Source of the DNA: Icerya purchasi
Lineage: Eukaryota > Arthropoda > Insecta > Hemiptera > Monophlebidae
DNA length: 64,000 bases
Assembly (NCBI GenBank): GCA_039619475.1
Contig: CM077115.1
Location: forward strand, 42,222,944-42,286,943
Reading direction: 5' to 3'
Part shown: one piece after another, positions 47,853 to 60,933 of the stretch
How the letters are laid out: each line of letters starts with the position of its first letter
How positions within the stretch are numbered: the first letter of the stretch is position 1
The notes under the pieces: model-generated
What the model saw: the letters and a program-made list of their open reading frames with translations, nothing else
What the model was told of the DNA's origin: nothing
Database searches by the model: none
Translations under genes and position numbers: made by a program

Positions 47853-49081
47853 GTGTACATAGATTTCCGGTTTAAATCAATTACAAATAATAAGTATGTA
47901 GCCGTTTTTATCGATTACAAGAAGGTATATGATTCAGTCGATAGGAGTACAGTATTTGATGTTTTAGAAGAATTTGAGTTAGACGATATTTCCAGAAATA
48001 TAATAGAGCAAACTTTGACCAACACAAGGTGCAGGGTTAAATTTAGAGGAGAAATCTCAAATCCATTTGAGATGGTTACGGGTGTAAGACAAGGAGACAG
48101 GTCCAATCCTTTTTAATTGTATTTTTTTGAGAGAGAAAATCAGAGAATGGAGAATATTGATGGATGAAGAAGATAACAAACATAAATTCAGACTTAGTAC
48201 TAAAAATAAGGTAATATATATCGACTGTTGGCAGGATGATTTAACCATCTTTGTTAATGATGTAACGTCAGCAACGAATAAGATCAACCAACTAATAAAA
48301 GTCTCGGAATGTGTAGGCTTTAAAATATCTGTTGAAAAAACCCCAAGTACATGCCCAGATTATTTTAATACATGTGCTGGAAAAATAACGCGAATTAAAG
48401 TTTAAATATTTAGGGTAATTTATACAACAAAATGAGCTAGAAGAAGAAACAATGAATAGTAGAATATGTAAATTAGGTCGGGCATATCACTTGGTGAAGA
48501 ATGTCTACGATAAAAAAGCAGTGAGCATAAGAACGAAACTAAGATACTATGCTACGGTTGTAAAACCAGAAGGGTTATATACACATCAGAAACTTTAAAT
48601 CTAAACAAGAAGATATTGACTAATCAATTAGAAATAAGGAAACGGAGAATCTTGAGAAAGATTCAAGGAGCTAAGTGGAACGATGGACAATTTAAATGGG
48701 TTTCGAACGATAAAATATATAATAAGATTGAACCATTGTCCATATCAATAAGGAAAAGAAGATTATTATTTTGCGGGTATATTACCAGAGTGCAGGGGGA
48801 CAGGTAACCAAGAAAATTTATGAATTAATGAAAACGAAGAAAATAAGACTTGCGCATGGTTCGATGAGTGTGAAAAGGATATGAAATTAATGGATATTAC
48901 TGAAACAGAAATATTTAATAAAGAATGGTTTCATAAAGCAGTTGCGACGTCAATCTTTAAAATAGAACAAGTAAATCGGAATAGATCGCTTTCGATAAGC
49001 CATAAAAATGCCTTTCAATGGAAGGTCTCAAGAAATATTGGAAGGATGTTAAGGAAGGAAAAAGGACAAGATGTAAAATGA
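47853..49081 (+). pseudogene. LINE reverse transcriptase to C-terminus, several frames
   Basis: VAVFIDYKKVYDSVDRSTVF (about 47900-47960) is RT block A with the first catalytic Asp. VTGVRQGDRSNPF (to 48115) is the G-V-R-Q-G-D block. CWQDDLTIFVND at about 48223-48260 stands at the Y-x-D-D catalytic box with Tyr-Ala replaced. CVGFKISVEKT follows. Then come EETMNSRICKLGRAYHLVKN (48440-48500), KLRYYATVVKPEGLYTSETL (about 48533-48595), RRILRKIQGAKWNDG (48640-48690), IRKRRLLFCGYITRVQ and a tail to 49081. The order is complete from block A to the C-terminus, with few frame changes; it is one of the best preserved LINE pieces here. Clade uncertain (RTE-like style). Confidence 0.87.
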
Positions 49082-49474
49082 AGACTTATTAAGCGTAGTC
49101 CACAGAGGTTGAAATCGAAAAAAAATATTTTCGATCTCTTGCTATAGATAATTCTGAAAATTACACGTATATCAAGTAAAAATAAATGATGTAAAAAACT
49201 ATTTTTATTCACAACACATATCCATGTACCCGCGGTAATCACCCATATAATTACACATACATCTCAAATATTGATTAAATAATTTAATAATAACGATCTT
49301 TTACTTATTATTTTTGATTACACCTAGAAAATTATTAATTGCATATTGAGAAAATATTTAACAATATTGCGATGTTACCTGTGAGCGTACAGCAAAAAAT
49401 TTCATTTTTTATCTTTTATTTCTTTTTTTCCGAAGCAACCCGCACGAGTACTCGAACTCATGTACAAGTGGAAG

Positions 49475-50320
49475 AAAATGTTGAAGTATAAAGTAGTGTA
49501 TCTCAGTCTCAAAAAAAAAAAAAAAAAAAAAAAAAAACGTGGCAAGAGTACACTAGTGAAAGAAAATGAAATAAATGTAACTGAGCCTGTCAATATGTTC
49601 AGTCATTTCAACGTCAGTACATCCAATACTTAAAAAAACAATTACTGCAGTTGCAGTTAGAGTACAAAACGCAGCGAATAGTATAAACACTGAAACTCGT
49701 TCCGTTAGTCCCACAGCAGTAGTAACAGTCATGGGCGTCGCCAACGGGGGGCAGCTACCCCCCTGGAGCCTTGAGACTTTTTAATCAACTGGCCATGATG
49801 AGTATTCATAGGCGCGTAATCATGAACAATTTGCCAGAAACCCACGAAAATTATGTTTTAATTAAGATTTTATTCTTGTTTAATAAAATATTAAGCCTTT
49901 ACAACTTATAAATTTTATTTTTCCTATAACTCATATTCTTTTTCTATAATCTTGCCCCCCCTCCCGGCTCATCGGCTGGCGACGCCCTTGGCAACAGTGT
50001 GGTTCACTCTCAAAAAAAAACAAAAAAAAAAAACGTGCCAGAGTACACTGGTGAAAGACAACATTGAAATAAATATAACTAATCCCATCAATAGTTTTAA
50101 CCACTTCAGTGTCAGTGCATTCGATAATTAAGGAAACAATTATTGCAAACAAATCAATGGGCAATTCGTCTGAATGTCTCAAAATCCGAAGTAAAGAAAA
50201 AATTACAACAAACACAGAAAAAAGATAAAAGACACAACAAAGAAAATGTAAGAGGTACATAAATAATTATAAACTAGCATAAAGCTACGAAAGGAAAAAA
50301 GAAAAGAAACAGAGAGAATC
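49475..50320 (-). repeat. Two-module dispersed repeat, copy B
   Basis: It matches 10700-11310 in order and orientation: GTGTATCTCAGTCTC plus an A run, module 1 (49545-49715), then module 2 (50030-50170), then GGGCAATTCGTCTGAATGTC and ATAATTATAAACTAGCATAA. Between the modules lies the hAT MITE at 49730-49990. The minus-strand frame of each module resembles that of copy A (ILFAAFCTLTATAVIVFLSI; DELPIDLFAIIVSLIIECTD). There is no LINE sequence directly around this copy, which argues that the repeat is an element of its own. Confidence 0.7.
49730..49990. mobile_element. hAT-like MITE, 261 bp
   Basis: The termini CATGGGCGTCGCCA (49730) and, reversed, CAAGGGCGTCGCCA (49990) are flanked by GTAACAGT (49722-49729) and GCAACAGT (49991-49998), an 8-bp duplication with one transition. 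G/C-rich ends surround an AT-rich core. The right end is shared with the partial copy at 27875. Confidence 0.9.
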
Positions 50321-51269
50321 TTTTTTTTTAATGGTTCCAAAAAAATTATTCCCCAATCTTTACTCCTTGGAATAACTATACAAAAGGTTAATTAAGATAA
50401 ATATGATAATACAAAAAATTACTACAAATTTTAACTCATTTACAGACATTTGAACTCGATCATTGTACCGTGTACGACATTTGAAAGATTTCTTATAAGA
50501 CCCGATTTTCTCCATTAGATTGCACTTTCTTTGGTATTAATAACGTATAATTAGTTTAATTAGTGCAGTAGAAATCAGGCCTACTAAATATTATTACCGA
50601 TTATTCTAATCAAGTGTATTAAAACGTTAGATAGATTTTTCAAAAACCGTTTTTTTTTTAAATATAATGTTTGAAAATATTCTGTGAAAATTCAAGTTAA
50701 TTCAATCAATAGTTTTTACTAATCATAACTGTAGAACTCTTTTACTTCTAATGGCAGATGGTAGCTCGCGGAGGTTGGCTAAATTTGGTTTTTACCTGAA
50801 TACTGAATAAATTGAAGTTAAACGACTGAATAACAATTTATCGCCACATCTGATACTGACTAAAAAATATACATTGTATTAGAATCTATTTTAACAAAAT
50901 GTTAAACTATTACACTACACACAATTTCTTATGTAGTTTCTGTTTACTTAAATTGTGATTTAATTACGTTCAATCGAACAATACTGGAGTAGTTACGTTA
51001 GACTATGCTAAATGTTACTATCAAAGCCGCGATAATGCAGTCCATCCGTGTTTCACCTTTTGCAAATAGTTTGTATGGTGAGCACAGCCAATTTTTTCTC
51101 CCGACCTCATGATAGCGAAACTAATGCATTTTTACAATGAGAGGATTTCTATTTCCAATGAAAAGCTAACTGACCAAATGTGCTCGATCCGTTTTGGTGT
51201 GTAAGCATACGAAGTCAAAAACACAATTAATTATCGCATTCGCTTTGATCCGTATTTACTCGTAAAAAC
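50321..51269. other. Intergenic DNA, no gene seen
   Basis: AT-rich, no motif or open frame of note. Confidence 0.4.
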
Positions 51270-52074
51270 TTCTTAGTGGTTTATCTAAAATCGAACAAAA
51301 AAAATTTAATTTATAAATTTATCTAGTGTCGATCGAAGTTTTTTTTTTTTAAATTAACAAAATGTCTAAAAGTAAATTTATGAATTTTGAAAGAAAAGGC
51401 GCTTGCTTATAATTCAAAAAAGTAATAATCCAAAAAAAAATCCTTCGACCAAGTACTAGTTTTTTATGCTAACAATGCGCTATATAAATTTCGTTCAAAT
51501 TAATCGAAATGTAAAATCTTTGAATATTTAGTTTCGAGAAAAATTTACACAACAGTACAATTTATCAAATTATTTACATAGAATTATCGTTCTTGTTTCA
51601 TATAACAGATCTGCTGTCGATGTGATAGTTGCCAAAATGGCAATTTATTGTTGTCAAAATAATAACGAAAGCTTCAATCAACTTGTCTAGAAAATCAATC
51701 TGAAAACTGCAAATAGTAGTAGCTCAATTATTGTAAAAATTAAAGCTTATATTGCCGCTTCTATATTTAATGAAGTTATAAAACAATTGTTACTTATTGC
51801 CAATGACAAAGAATGAGTTACCGGCCTAATGCGCAGTGATATATTGAAAAAATTTATGGACAACGAACAAAACTACTAAAGAAGCGCGCTAAAGAACATA
51901 CTCTGATCATTATCTGAATGAAATTTATACAGCATATTTATTCATAAAAACCCGGTGCTTGATCAAAGGATTTTTTTCTTTTTTGTGATTAATACTTTTT
52001 ATAGACAATAAACAAGCACTTATATCTCCCAAAATTCATAAATTGACTTTCACAGCCCGCCATTCCGTTCATTA

Positions 52075-52105
<31 letters not shown>

Positions 52106-52180
52106 TTCGATCAGGTACTAGAAAATTATTAAGCCAACAAATTTTTCTTATTTCGTTGATTTTAGATAAACTATTAAGAA
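51270..52180. repeat. Long imperfect palindrome, about 910 bp
   Basis: Left arm 51270 to about 51510, right arm about 51905-52180 reversed. Matched blocks in order from the outside: TTCTTAGTGGTTTATCTAAA with TTCTTAATAGTTTATCTAAA; CGATCGAAGTTTTTT with TGATCGAAGTTTTTT; AATTTATGAATTTTG in both; AATCCTTCGACCAAG with AATCCTTTGATCAAG; and ATATAAATTTCGTTC with GTATAAATTTCATTC. The loop is about 395 bp. The arms are clearly diverged, so this is an old fold-back element or an inverted duplication. No frame or target duplication seen. Confidence 0.75.
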
Positions 52181-53569
52181 ATTCCGATGGTCACCGCAAA
52201 ATGTAGCAAATAAGTCCAAAAGTGTAAATAATTGATGCAATACTTAAAATATAAAAAACGATCAGAAACTAATTAAAATGGCTTTTTTTTTTCGCATCCC
52301 TGACTAACCCCTTAAAACAATGATTATATATTTCGGACCTTTGTTCAGACAATATTTTTAAGTTACCTAAACAGTCAGTACCGATTTCAAAAGTATAAAT
52401 AGATATATTACTATAAAATTAATTTCATTTTAGAGTAAAACTAATGTTCTAAATTGCCAATCAATGACTCATTTTCATGTATATTTAAGGTGCATAAAAT
52501 TAATATGAACACCGGAACTAATTCCCTGCTATGTCGAGCGCCGTGCAAAAATAATAGGTAAATGTTAAAACTTTTTTAAATACCAGGAAAATGTCATAGA
52601 TGTCGCTTGTGCTAAAAAAAAAAAACTACTCCTCTATACATTTGACATATATACTGAACTGATAATCAGTAACTGAGTAAAATACAAAGTATAATCACCA
52701 ACCTAAATTTCTCACATTTTCTGACATATTTTTAAATAATTACTTTCTTTCAACTGATGAAAAAAATTGTAGCTATTTTTTATAAAAACAAACAAACATA
52801 ACCCAGAACCGAAATTGTTTTCTACATAACTTGGATAATTCCAATCCATTACTGAATTAAAATCTGCCTCAAATTTCACCAAAATAAGATAATTTTACCG
52901 ATGTTTTTGTGGGGTGTTTTCCATGTAACCTCAGACAACAAAATTCTTGTTAATAAAAAGTTTTTTAGGGATTGTAAGAATTCTGTTACGAATGCTTTAT
53001 ATAATTTTTTATTAAATTCATTTTGGGGCTCCCCAAGATTGACGTCTAAGGGAAAATTGCTCACTCGTGAATCAATCATCCAACAAGTATTCTTATACAC
53101 CTATATCAGCAATAAACAACGTGAGTGCGAAATACGAAATCTCTATGTTCAGTAAAAAAATTATTATGTCTTTCGAAAACATAATTCCCTATGAAAATTG
53201 CAGATTGTTCTATCATTCATCTATGTTAATAATATAAACGTACAATCCAGTCAAACATTGCTTTATTAGAATTGATAAAATTAAAAAATAAATAAATAAC
53301 AAAACTTAATATTTCAATTATTTACAATTACTAATTACTAAAACGAATAAAACTATTTACGTAATTTTTAAGAGGTACGACTAACACTTTGTTTAAGAAT
53401 GTGAAAAATGATCTCTATTATCCCAATTTCATGTAGCTTTATTTTTTGTTTTACATTAAGAATTGATAAATAAAAATTGGTTCCATACCCATAATAAGGT
53501 ATTGTAGATTATTAAGTGTTAAGGTTTATAATGCATTATTTTTTAATATATTTTGGGCCCGTCAACTAT

Positions 53570-53640
53570 GGCCATTAACCCAGCTCAAGATTAATTTATC
53601 TATATTTTAAATGTACCGCCTAACCAACTAAGCTAAGGTG
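53570..53640 (-). other. tRNA-like pol III box pair (possible SINE head)
   Basis: On the minus strand TAGCTTAGTTGG (53635-53624) fits an A box. GGTTAATGGCC (53580-53570) fits a B box with two mismatches, spaced 43 nt. The start CACCTTAGCTTAGTTGGTTA resembles a tRNA 5' half, but no proper cloverleaf forms by eye. A decayed tRNA-derived SINE or chance. Confidence 0.25.
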
Positions 53641-56194
53641 TAGCTGTCTAGGTATATAATGTACCAAACCTAACGGATCTAAAGAGAATATCCTGGGGGC
53701 CAGTTCCATTTTTCTCGGACTTCGCTTTTACTTTAATAGATTTCTTTGGTAGTACCCAGTTATTTCGGACTGGGTGGACTTAGGTGCGACTAGAATCCGG
53801 AACGAGGCAAATCACGAACCCTTTGGTTTTGTAGCTGAGTAAAGCAAAACTTTAAAATGTAAAAATTAAATAAGAAACACGATACATTTCATTATTCTAT
53901 ATTTTAATTATAATAAAAATTAAGACATTAATTTTAATTCTAGTACATTGCACAAAAATTCAATCACAATCCATGCGGCGAAAAGAAAAAAAAATAAATC
54001 GAAGAAATCGTATAAATTTCTAATGATAAATATTTTAAATATTAAAAACATATATCGAAAGAGTTGAACATCGAAAAACTTAACCATTTAAAACTCACAC
54101 AGTTGATCATTCGATTAATTAACAGTTAATAAACTTTACAGAAAAAATTTTCTAATTTTACTTCATGTGATATTCTAGAGGCAGATACAAAAATGTATGT
54201 AGAACTACGATTGGTAATGGGATCGTGACGAAACATTTTAAAAGCTATACACAGAAAATAGAATAATTTAGCAAAATTATATACATCATACGATAAAGTC
54301 TTTTTTTTTCCAATATTTTGTTAAAACTACCTGTAACTTAGCGTGTTACTTAACAAGACATTTTCTCGTTAAAATAATTCACAATTACAAGTACAAATTA
54401 CTTAAAATATAATGATGCGGAAAGTCTTAAAAAATAAAACTAATAATTTTTTGTGTTATGTTAAAAATATGATTATTAAACATTTAAACTCAGTTAATTT
54501 AAAATAACATATTAATTAAGGGAACTAGAACTCTTTATTAAAATATTGAATTCCGCAAAAATCAAAATATGATTTAATTAATTTCAACAGAAATAATCTA
54601 AATTAAATGTTTTAATTACAACACTATACCTTTTTTTTTTTATGATTAATTTGGAATATATTTTTAAAAATGGTTTTTTGCGTCGCATCGTATTAATTAA
54701 GAATATAAGAATATTCTCGCTACATTACAAATTTAACAAGTATAAATTGAGATTATGATAAAAAAAATTGATACTTCAATGAAGAAAATTATCATTATTG
54801 AAAAATTCACCGTTCTTTATTTCAAAGAGAATTCCTAAGAGTACGCGGATAAATAACTTTTATGGCAACTTTTGACTACGCCTTTTGGTGTTTTTTTTTT
54901 TTTTTATAAGGATGACAAGGGCTTTACAGTAAATGCTCAAAAAATCAATACAGAACGCAGTATCCTCTTCGAGGATTTTAATCGATGCATGACTGCACAG
55001 CTCTGATGCGTAAAAGTTAGCCTTATCATTCATCAAAGCTACTTTTTTAAAAAGAACTTGAGAGAAGAAGTCTCGCAGATGAAGGAACAAAGGTCGTCAT
55101 ACATCAATAAGTGTTAAATAAAATCTAAAGTTCTAAGAAGAAGTGGAACTTTTCCAAAAAATAATCATGCTCACAGTGTGCATGCTACATTATGTTTAGC
55201 ATTGCATGAACTGGCCTAGGAAGACTTACCAGGAAGCTTATAACTTTTCAAGTGTGATTTAAAAAGGTCACAAAAATTTAAAGTAAGCAAATTCTTTAAT
55301 TAAATTAAACCGGGAATGTTATAAAACCTTTGTAAATAAAATAGTAGAGGTAAAGAAGAAAGAGGTTATGACTTACGTGGAAAGTACTTATCAATCTTAT
55401 TTATCGCACCTTATACTTCTCAGATAACAAGGATACAAGATTTTGGCATTATATTGGTTAATAAAACTTTAAATCTAATAGTTAAAACTGACACGTTTAA
55501 GAAGAAGAATTTTTGAGACAGCGCCGTTAGTCATCAGAAATTAATGACAATTTATGACAGGGGAAAGAAAAATAAAATACAATAAACAAACTTTTAAATC
55601 TGAATTTAAATAAACAACTCTTTCAAAAACAATTCTGATAGAAGTGCAATTCGGAAAGCGAAAAAATATTAAATCATTTTTTTAGATAACTAAGCATTAC
55701 TTTTTTTTCATTTTACAGATAAAGTTTTATTATAGTACTTTCCTATATATTTTTTAAGGAAAAAATATGCAGATACACAAATACATATTTATTCGAACAT
55801 TTTACGTTAGCGTTTTTATAAATCAAACCTTCGGTATCCCCGTATTTACCATTTTAACAGCTGCTGAAACATCGACGAGATGACGAGTAAAAAAGAATTT
55901 GAGGGGAAACAGAAATATCAGAAACTCCATATTAGCGTTTAGATAATTTCAATTATTGCATATTCCGCAGTTAGAAACAAATTATAAAAATGTCTTAAAT
56001 GACAAATCTTCGTGTGTCATACAAATCAGAGGAACTTTTCCGTATTTCTTTAAATGAAATGAAATTTCGGTAAGTATTATTTTAAGCGATTTCGAATATA
56101 ATGAATTTGTTCATTTAGATATAAATTCATCAACTATATAAAATAATATAAATAAAACTGATACTGAAAATTACATCAATATATAATGTACGTG

Positions 56195-56198
<4 letters not shown>

Positions 56199-56229
<31 letters not shown>
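56199..56229. repeat. (TA)n microsatellite
   Basis: About 15 TA units followed by a T run. Confidence 0.9.
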
Positions 56230-56233
<4 letters not shown>

Positions 56234-58164
56234 TTTTTTTTTTTTTTTATACTTAAAACGGTATTCATTAATTTGCCAAAAACTATATTAATAACAATTT
56301 CATTGGAATTCTATGCCTTCTTATTGACCCATACAGATGGAATTCAATTTTTATGAGTTCACTGAATTATACTGAAGACTAATATATTGAATTGAACCGA
56401 TAATTTTGATGTAACCAACAATAACATTTAAAATCAACTTTGAGAAATTTTCGACATTTTAAACTTTTAACTAGTAAAAGCATAACTCCTGTAAAAGTAA
56501 TATGCTACTACATTCTATCCTATGCAATTTCTTCACTTATGAAGTATTAAAAAAGATCCCTCTATTACACGATCATAGTTTTTGAAACGGATTTCAACAC
56601 GGCAATTACATTTTGATGATTTTCCGAAACGTATTTTTAAAATACTGGTGTACCTTAAATTACATTTAAGGCGGTACTTAATAACGAAATGATGTTCCCA
56701 GAATTCTTACTCTGTAAACAGAATTGAAGGGAGCGTAGAATAACGGTAAAATTGAACAAAGAAATCAAAGCCCCAAGAATATGCAACTAAGAACACGCGT
56801 GTTTAGTGTCAAAACAGATACTGCAAGCATTAAAAATTTTGGAATTTTTATGAAAAGTTAATTAATAAAAAGTTAACAAAATATTACTCAGAATTGTATT
56901 GTAATAGTTTTATATTTACTCTTTTATACGGATAATCTTGTATTTCGTAATGCCACAGTTGCTGATAAATAAATTACTTTTCCTGCGTAGAATTAGAAAA
57001 CTGAAATTGATTTATATCGTCTAGAATTACTATTATTCGTTTGAGCGTTTTAATTGAAATTATTTTATTTATTTATGTTTTTGTAACAAAAGTGGCGTCC
57101 CGATTAAAACTATTTAACTCGGATTTTTGAATCAGAAAGTTAACAAAGTCATAAAAATTTGCCCCCAATTACGTAATTTAAAATAGGAGTAGAGTACGTA
57201 ATAATACTGACTGTTTAAAAATTATTTCGGTTTTTAATTACAAGTTTTAGTTTTTAAATAGTGCCTGCTGGTGATTTTCGAGTTGGTCCATTTTTCCTCC
57301 GAAACGATGATATATTTTCCACTTACAATGGGTGTATTCTTATAATTTACTTTTTTAAACATTTCACTGCAACTTTTACCGTATAGAAAATAACTTATTA
57401 ATAGGACACCTAATTTAAAATTCTTCGTTTTATTAAAAGTAACTGAAAATAAATTACGTTTATTCTGGTCATTATAATTTAAACAATAATATGAAAAATG
57501 ACGATGAGAACCTACAGATTTTAGCCTATGACTCTCTGTATCAGAACTTATAATAATAGAATGGTTATGGAAATTTTAAATTTCTTCGAAAAACACACCT
57601 GTACAGAAAAATAATTTCGATATAAAAGTAAAATCTGAAGATCCATGTATACGTATAAATTTCTTCATAAAAATATATGAAAGGAAAATAATTATCAAGA
57701 GGTATTAAATTCACAGTAAGAGTTGATTTTTCAACAAATTCAAATTTTTATCCAACACCATGCTTCCTAGATTTTCGTGGAAAATGACAAAAAAATTACC
57801 TACAGAAGACGTATTAACAGTCCCGAGACTCCGGCTTAACACTTTAAATGCATTAAAATTTTGAAAAAACTAATTTAAAAGTATATTTTCAGGTCAAGGG
57901 TACACTGAAATAGTTCAGGGGCGCGCATTTGCTCGCGTATTATTTTTGTATTTATATATAATATAGGAAGAAGATAAGTTATCGGTGTAGTGTAATGATG
58001 ATAACAGACGAATAAGTATAATCAGTTTCACCTTCGAATTCCATCCGATTAATATACCTTTTACAGATCGAAAGTAAAATTATTGATATAAATTAGATAT
58101 ATAATAATAAAGTAATTCGGCAATCATTGATTGATCGAGTAATAAAAATTCTGCAAAAAACAGA

Positions 58165-58170
58165 TTTATT
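58165..58170 (-). terminator. Candidate poly(A) signal of lin-54
   Basis: TTTATT on the plus strand, i.e. AATAAA on the minus strand, 136 bp after the likely stop codon. AT-rich DNA offers several other candidates, so this is a weak call. Confidence 0.35.
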
Positions 58171-58305
58171 TAAATAAAGAAAGTTCTTGTGGTAAAGAAG
58201 ACTGAGATTAATACTTAAAAAATAGGGACATACGTATTACGCATAAATTAATGTTATACACACTCACGTTCATTAGTGAAGAAAAAGAAGTATGCAAATT
58301 CATTT

Positions 58306-60890
58306 CTATTTATCAATAGCTACTGGAACTCTGTTGTTTGGCTTATAAATACAACTGATAAATAATAACATACAATTACCGAATTGTTCAATAATCGCTG
58401 CAATTTGCTCATCCTCGTCCATATCACTATTCATATTTTCCGAAGCCTGTGCCAACAAGCACTGAAGAAATGCTTCTATTACTTCGTCCGTAATACATTT
58501 GAAAATATTCCTAATTTTCGAATAAATACATTTACATTAAATACAATAAAAGATCATTTTTTTTTCCAATTAAGTTTTCATATACAAACGAAAAATGAGT
58601 TTGGTTTATTCCCTCCTTTGACTATTTAAAAAAAAAACGTAAAAAATGAATTATTACTTGCAAATATAATAAAATGGTCCTTTGAATCTGCGCGTGATAC
58701 ATACAGATTTTCTATAATGATTTACGTCTAAATTCTTCGCGCACATTGCGGTACAGTACAACATGGTTAGCCGCACCTTGATTTACAAGTTCGCGAAGTG
58801 ATTGATAGTTTACGTATTTATAGAAGTAATGAAATTAAAACATAACTATCAATATATCAATTTTATGAATTTGAATTATATTGAGTTATTTTTGCTTCGG
58901 TTCCGAATAATTTTAACCGATGATGATGATGATGATGATTTTGTGTTACAGATCAAAACAACTGATAAGATTCACTCGTTTTGCCAGCGAAAAATCAGAA
59001 TAAAAATTAAATAATTTATCACCTTTTAAAAGCCGATTAAAATCGAATATTAGGTTTTTTGTTAAATTTATAAAAAATTGTTATAAAATTAATAAGTTTA
59101 TCAAAAAACTGAATAACTGAATTTTTAAAAATCACATTTTTTAGTTTTATTTTTTTCCCATTAAGTTATTAATCGATTTGAAAGATTCAAATATCGTTTT
59201 ATTCGCTTTTTCAATAGCTCCATTATGCTGTTTGTGTTTTTTTTAATTCTTTTTTTGATATTTCTAAAACAGAAAAACACATTTTTGTGTCTTTACGGTT
59301 TTCCCATAGAAACTACAATCCCATTCTTTTCAAATCATATATATTCAATTACCACCTTTGCTCTATAATTTTCACGTTTTAAAGATTTTTAAAGTAGGCG
59401 TTTTTTTTTTGTTAATTTAATATTTTTTTTTTTAAAAAAAATAAGCACATTTTTTTACAATCGATTGAGCTTTAAAAGTTTTCTCTTGTTGTAAGGAGAT
59501 TGAAATAGGTGTACTCTTTAATGATGTTATCCATAACTCATTTATTTATCAAATATTATTTGTTTGACCTAGATGAGTTGTTTTGTTTTAAACGTAATAG
59601 TTAACAGTAATTTTCACTTCGTTGACTCTGTAATAATAATCTTTGGAAATTTATACCCGGGTTTGGGTGAAAAGTTTTATTTCAAAATTTACTACAGTAC
59701 TATAAAATGTACGTACATACAGCGTGTCTGGAAAATAATGAAAAAACAAAAATGATTTTGAGAATTGATGCGTAACTAAAAAAGAGTATTAATGGAACTA
59801 TATGTTTTTGGTAAATGATTACCAAGTTATGACCAGCAGAGTAAATAAACTACAAACTGTATACAGAATAAAAGAACACTTAAAAGCGTACTGAACAGAA
59901 AAAAAATCGAATAGGTATTATAAAACAGCCAATATTAAGTGTATAAGATAGTAACCCCGAAGGATACTTAAAATTATTATTCACATTCGGAAAAATTGCT
60001 GTACACTTACACAAATGTTATATTTAATATTCTATAAAAAAATGGATATTCTGTTTTAGGTTATAAAAAATTGAGTTTTAGGTGAAATGACGGTCACTTG
60101 ATTATCTTTGGAAAATCCAGTAAAGCTTTAATGGGAAAGAAAAAATGAAAATGCAATTCAATTCTTGAAGAAAAATTATTTTAGCGTTCGTATTTTCAAA
60201 CTGCAGATCATATTAAATTTGATAATTTTTTCAGTTGTCCAAAAACGGACAAAAACGGTTCTCCATCAATAAATAAAGAATTTCTTAGCAGCCTGATTGA
60301 TGCATTCATGTGACGAATTCTTCGACTTGGTATAATTAAAAAATGAATTAATTTTATTCAGTTCTAGTAATGATTTCGAATTCGTTAATAATATCATGAG
60401 AGAGATTACTAGCAAATTCGAATAAAGAGGATTTTAGTAGCTCATAAACTACGCTGCTTAATTTTCACCATCCCTTCTACTATTGCATCCATCAATAGTG
60501 CAATTATATTTTTGCATTAAATGATACATTTTACTTTCTTACAGCTTTACTTTTATTATAATATGTCGAGAGCGTCCTAAAAGTTTAATTTTTTACTTTT
60601 TTAATTGTTACTTTTTTTAAAATTTATTTTAAATTAGAATCATTTTTTTTTTTTGGCTGTTTACATAGTCATAATTTTAAAAAAAAACAATCATTTTCTT
60701 TATTTAAATTGCAATAACAATTATTCTCAAGTAATACTTTTTTCTTTTTAATTTTTGAAATGTTTTAAAAAAATTTGGCTTTTAATTTGTTCTTCTTTAT
60801 GTGATAATGAGTGAGTGTGTTTGCTGAAAAAACTCCTTTTCTACATTTTACACTCTAGAGAAGTATCGAGAAAAAGAAATAGATTCACCA

Positions 60891-60933
<43 letters not shown>

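Larger units (their letters stand above)
52181..58164. other. Long AT-rich stretch without a supported gene
   Basis: About 6 kb of AT-rich DNA with A/T runs and a TA microsatellite (56199-56229). Frames at 52901-53155 (plus) with its minus shadow, and at 54860-55090 (minus, FSQVLFKKVALMNDKANFY), are open for 60-85 codons. They lack recognisable domains and flanking homology that I can name. This may be intergenic DNA 3' of lin-54, or introns of a gene whose exons I cannot see. Confidence 0.4.

Noticed and set aside
52876..53155. Overlapping open frames on both strands (84 and 74 codons)
   Set aside because: No domain, no convincing splice context; one may be real but there is nothing to support a call.
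54860..55090. 76-residue minus frame, FSQVLFKKVALMNDKANFY
   Set aside because: Reads like a protein fragment but I could not tie it to a family, no continuation upstream was readable, and it ends in an A-run; left uncalled.
58384..58629. 81-residue plus-strand frame
   Set aside because: Shadow of lin-54 exon B, which encodes the conserved LIN54 C-terminal region on the minus strand.
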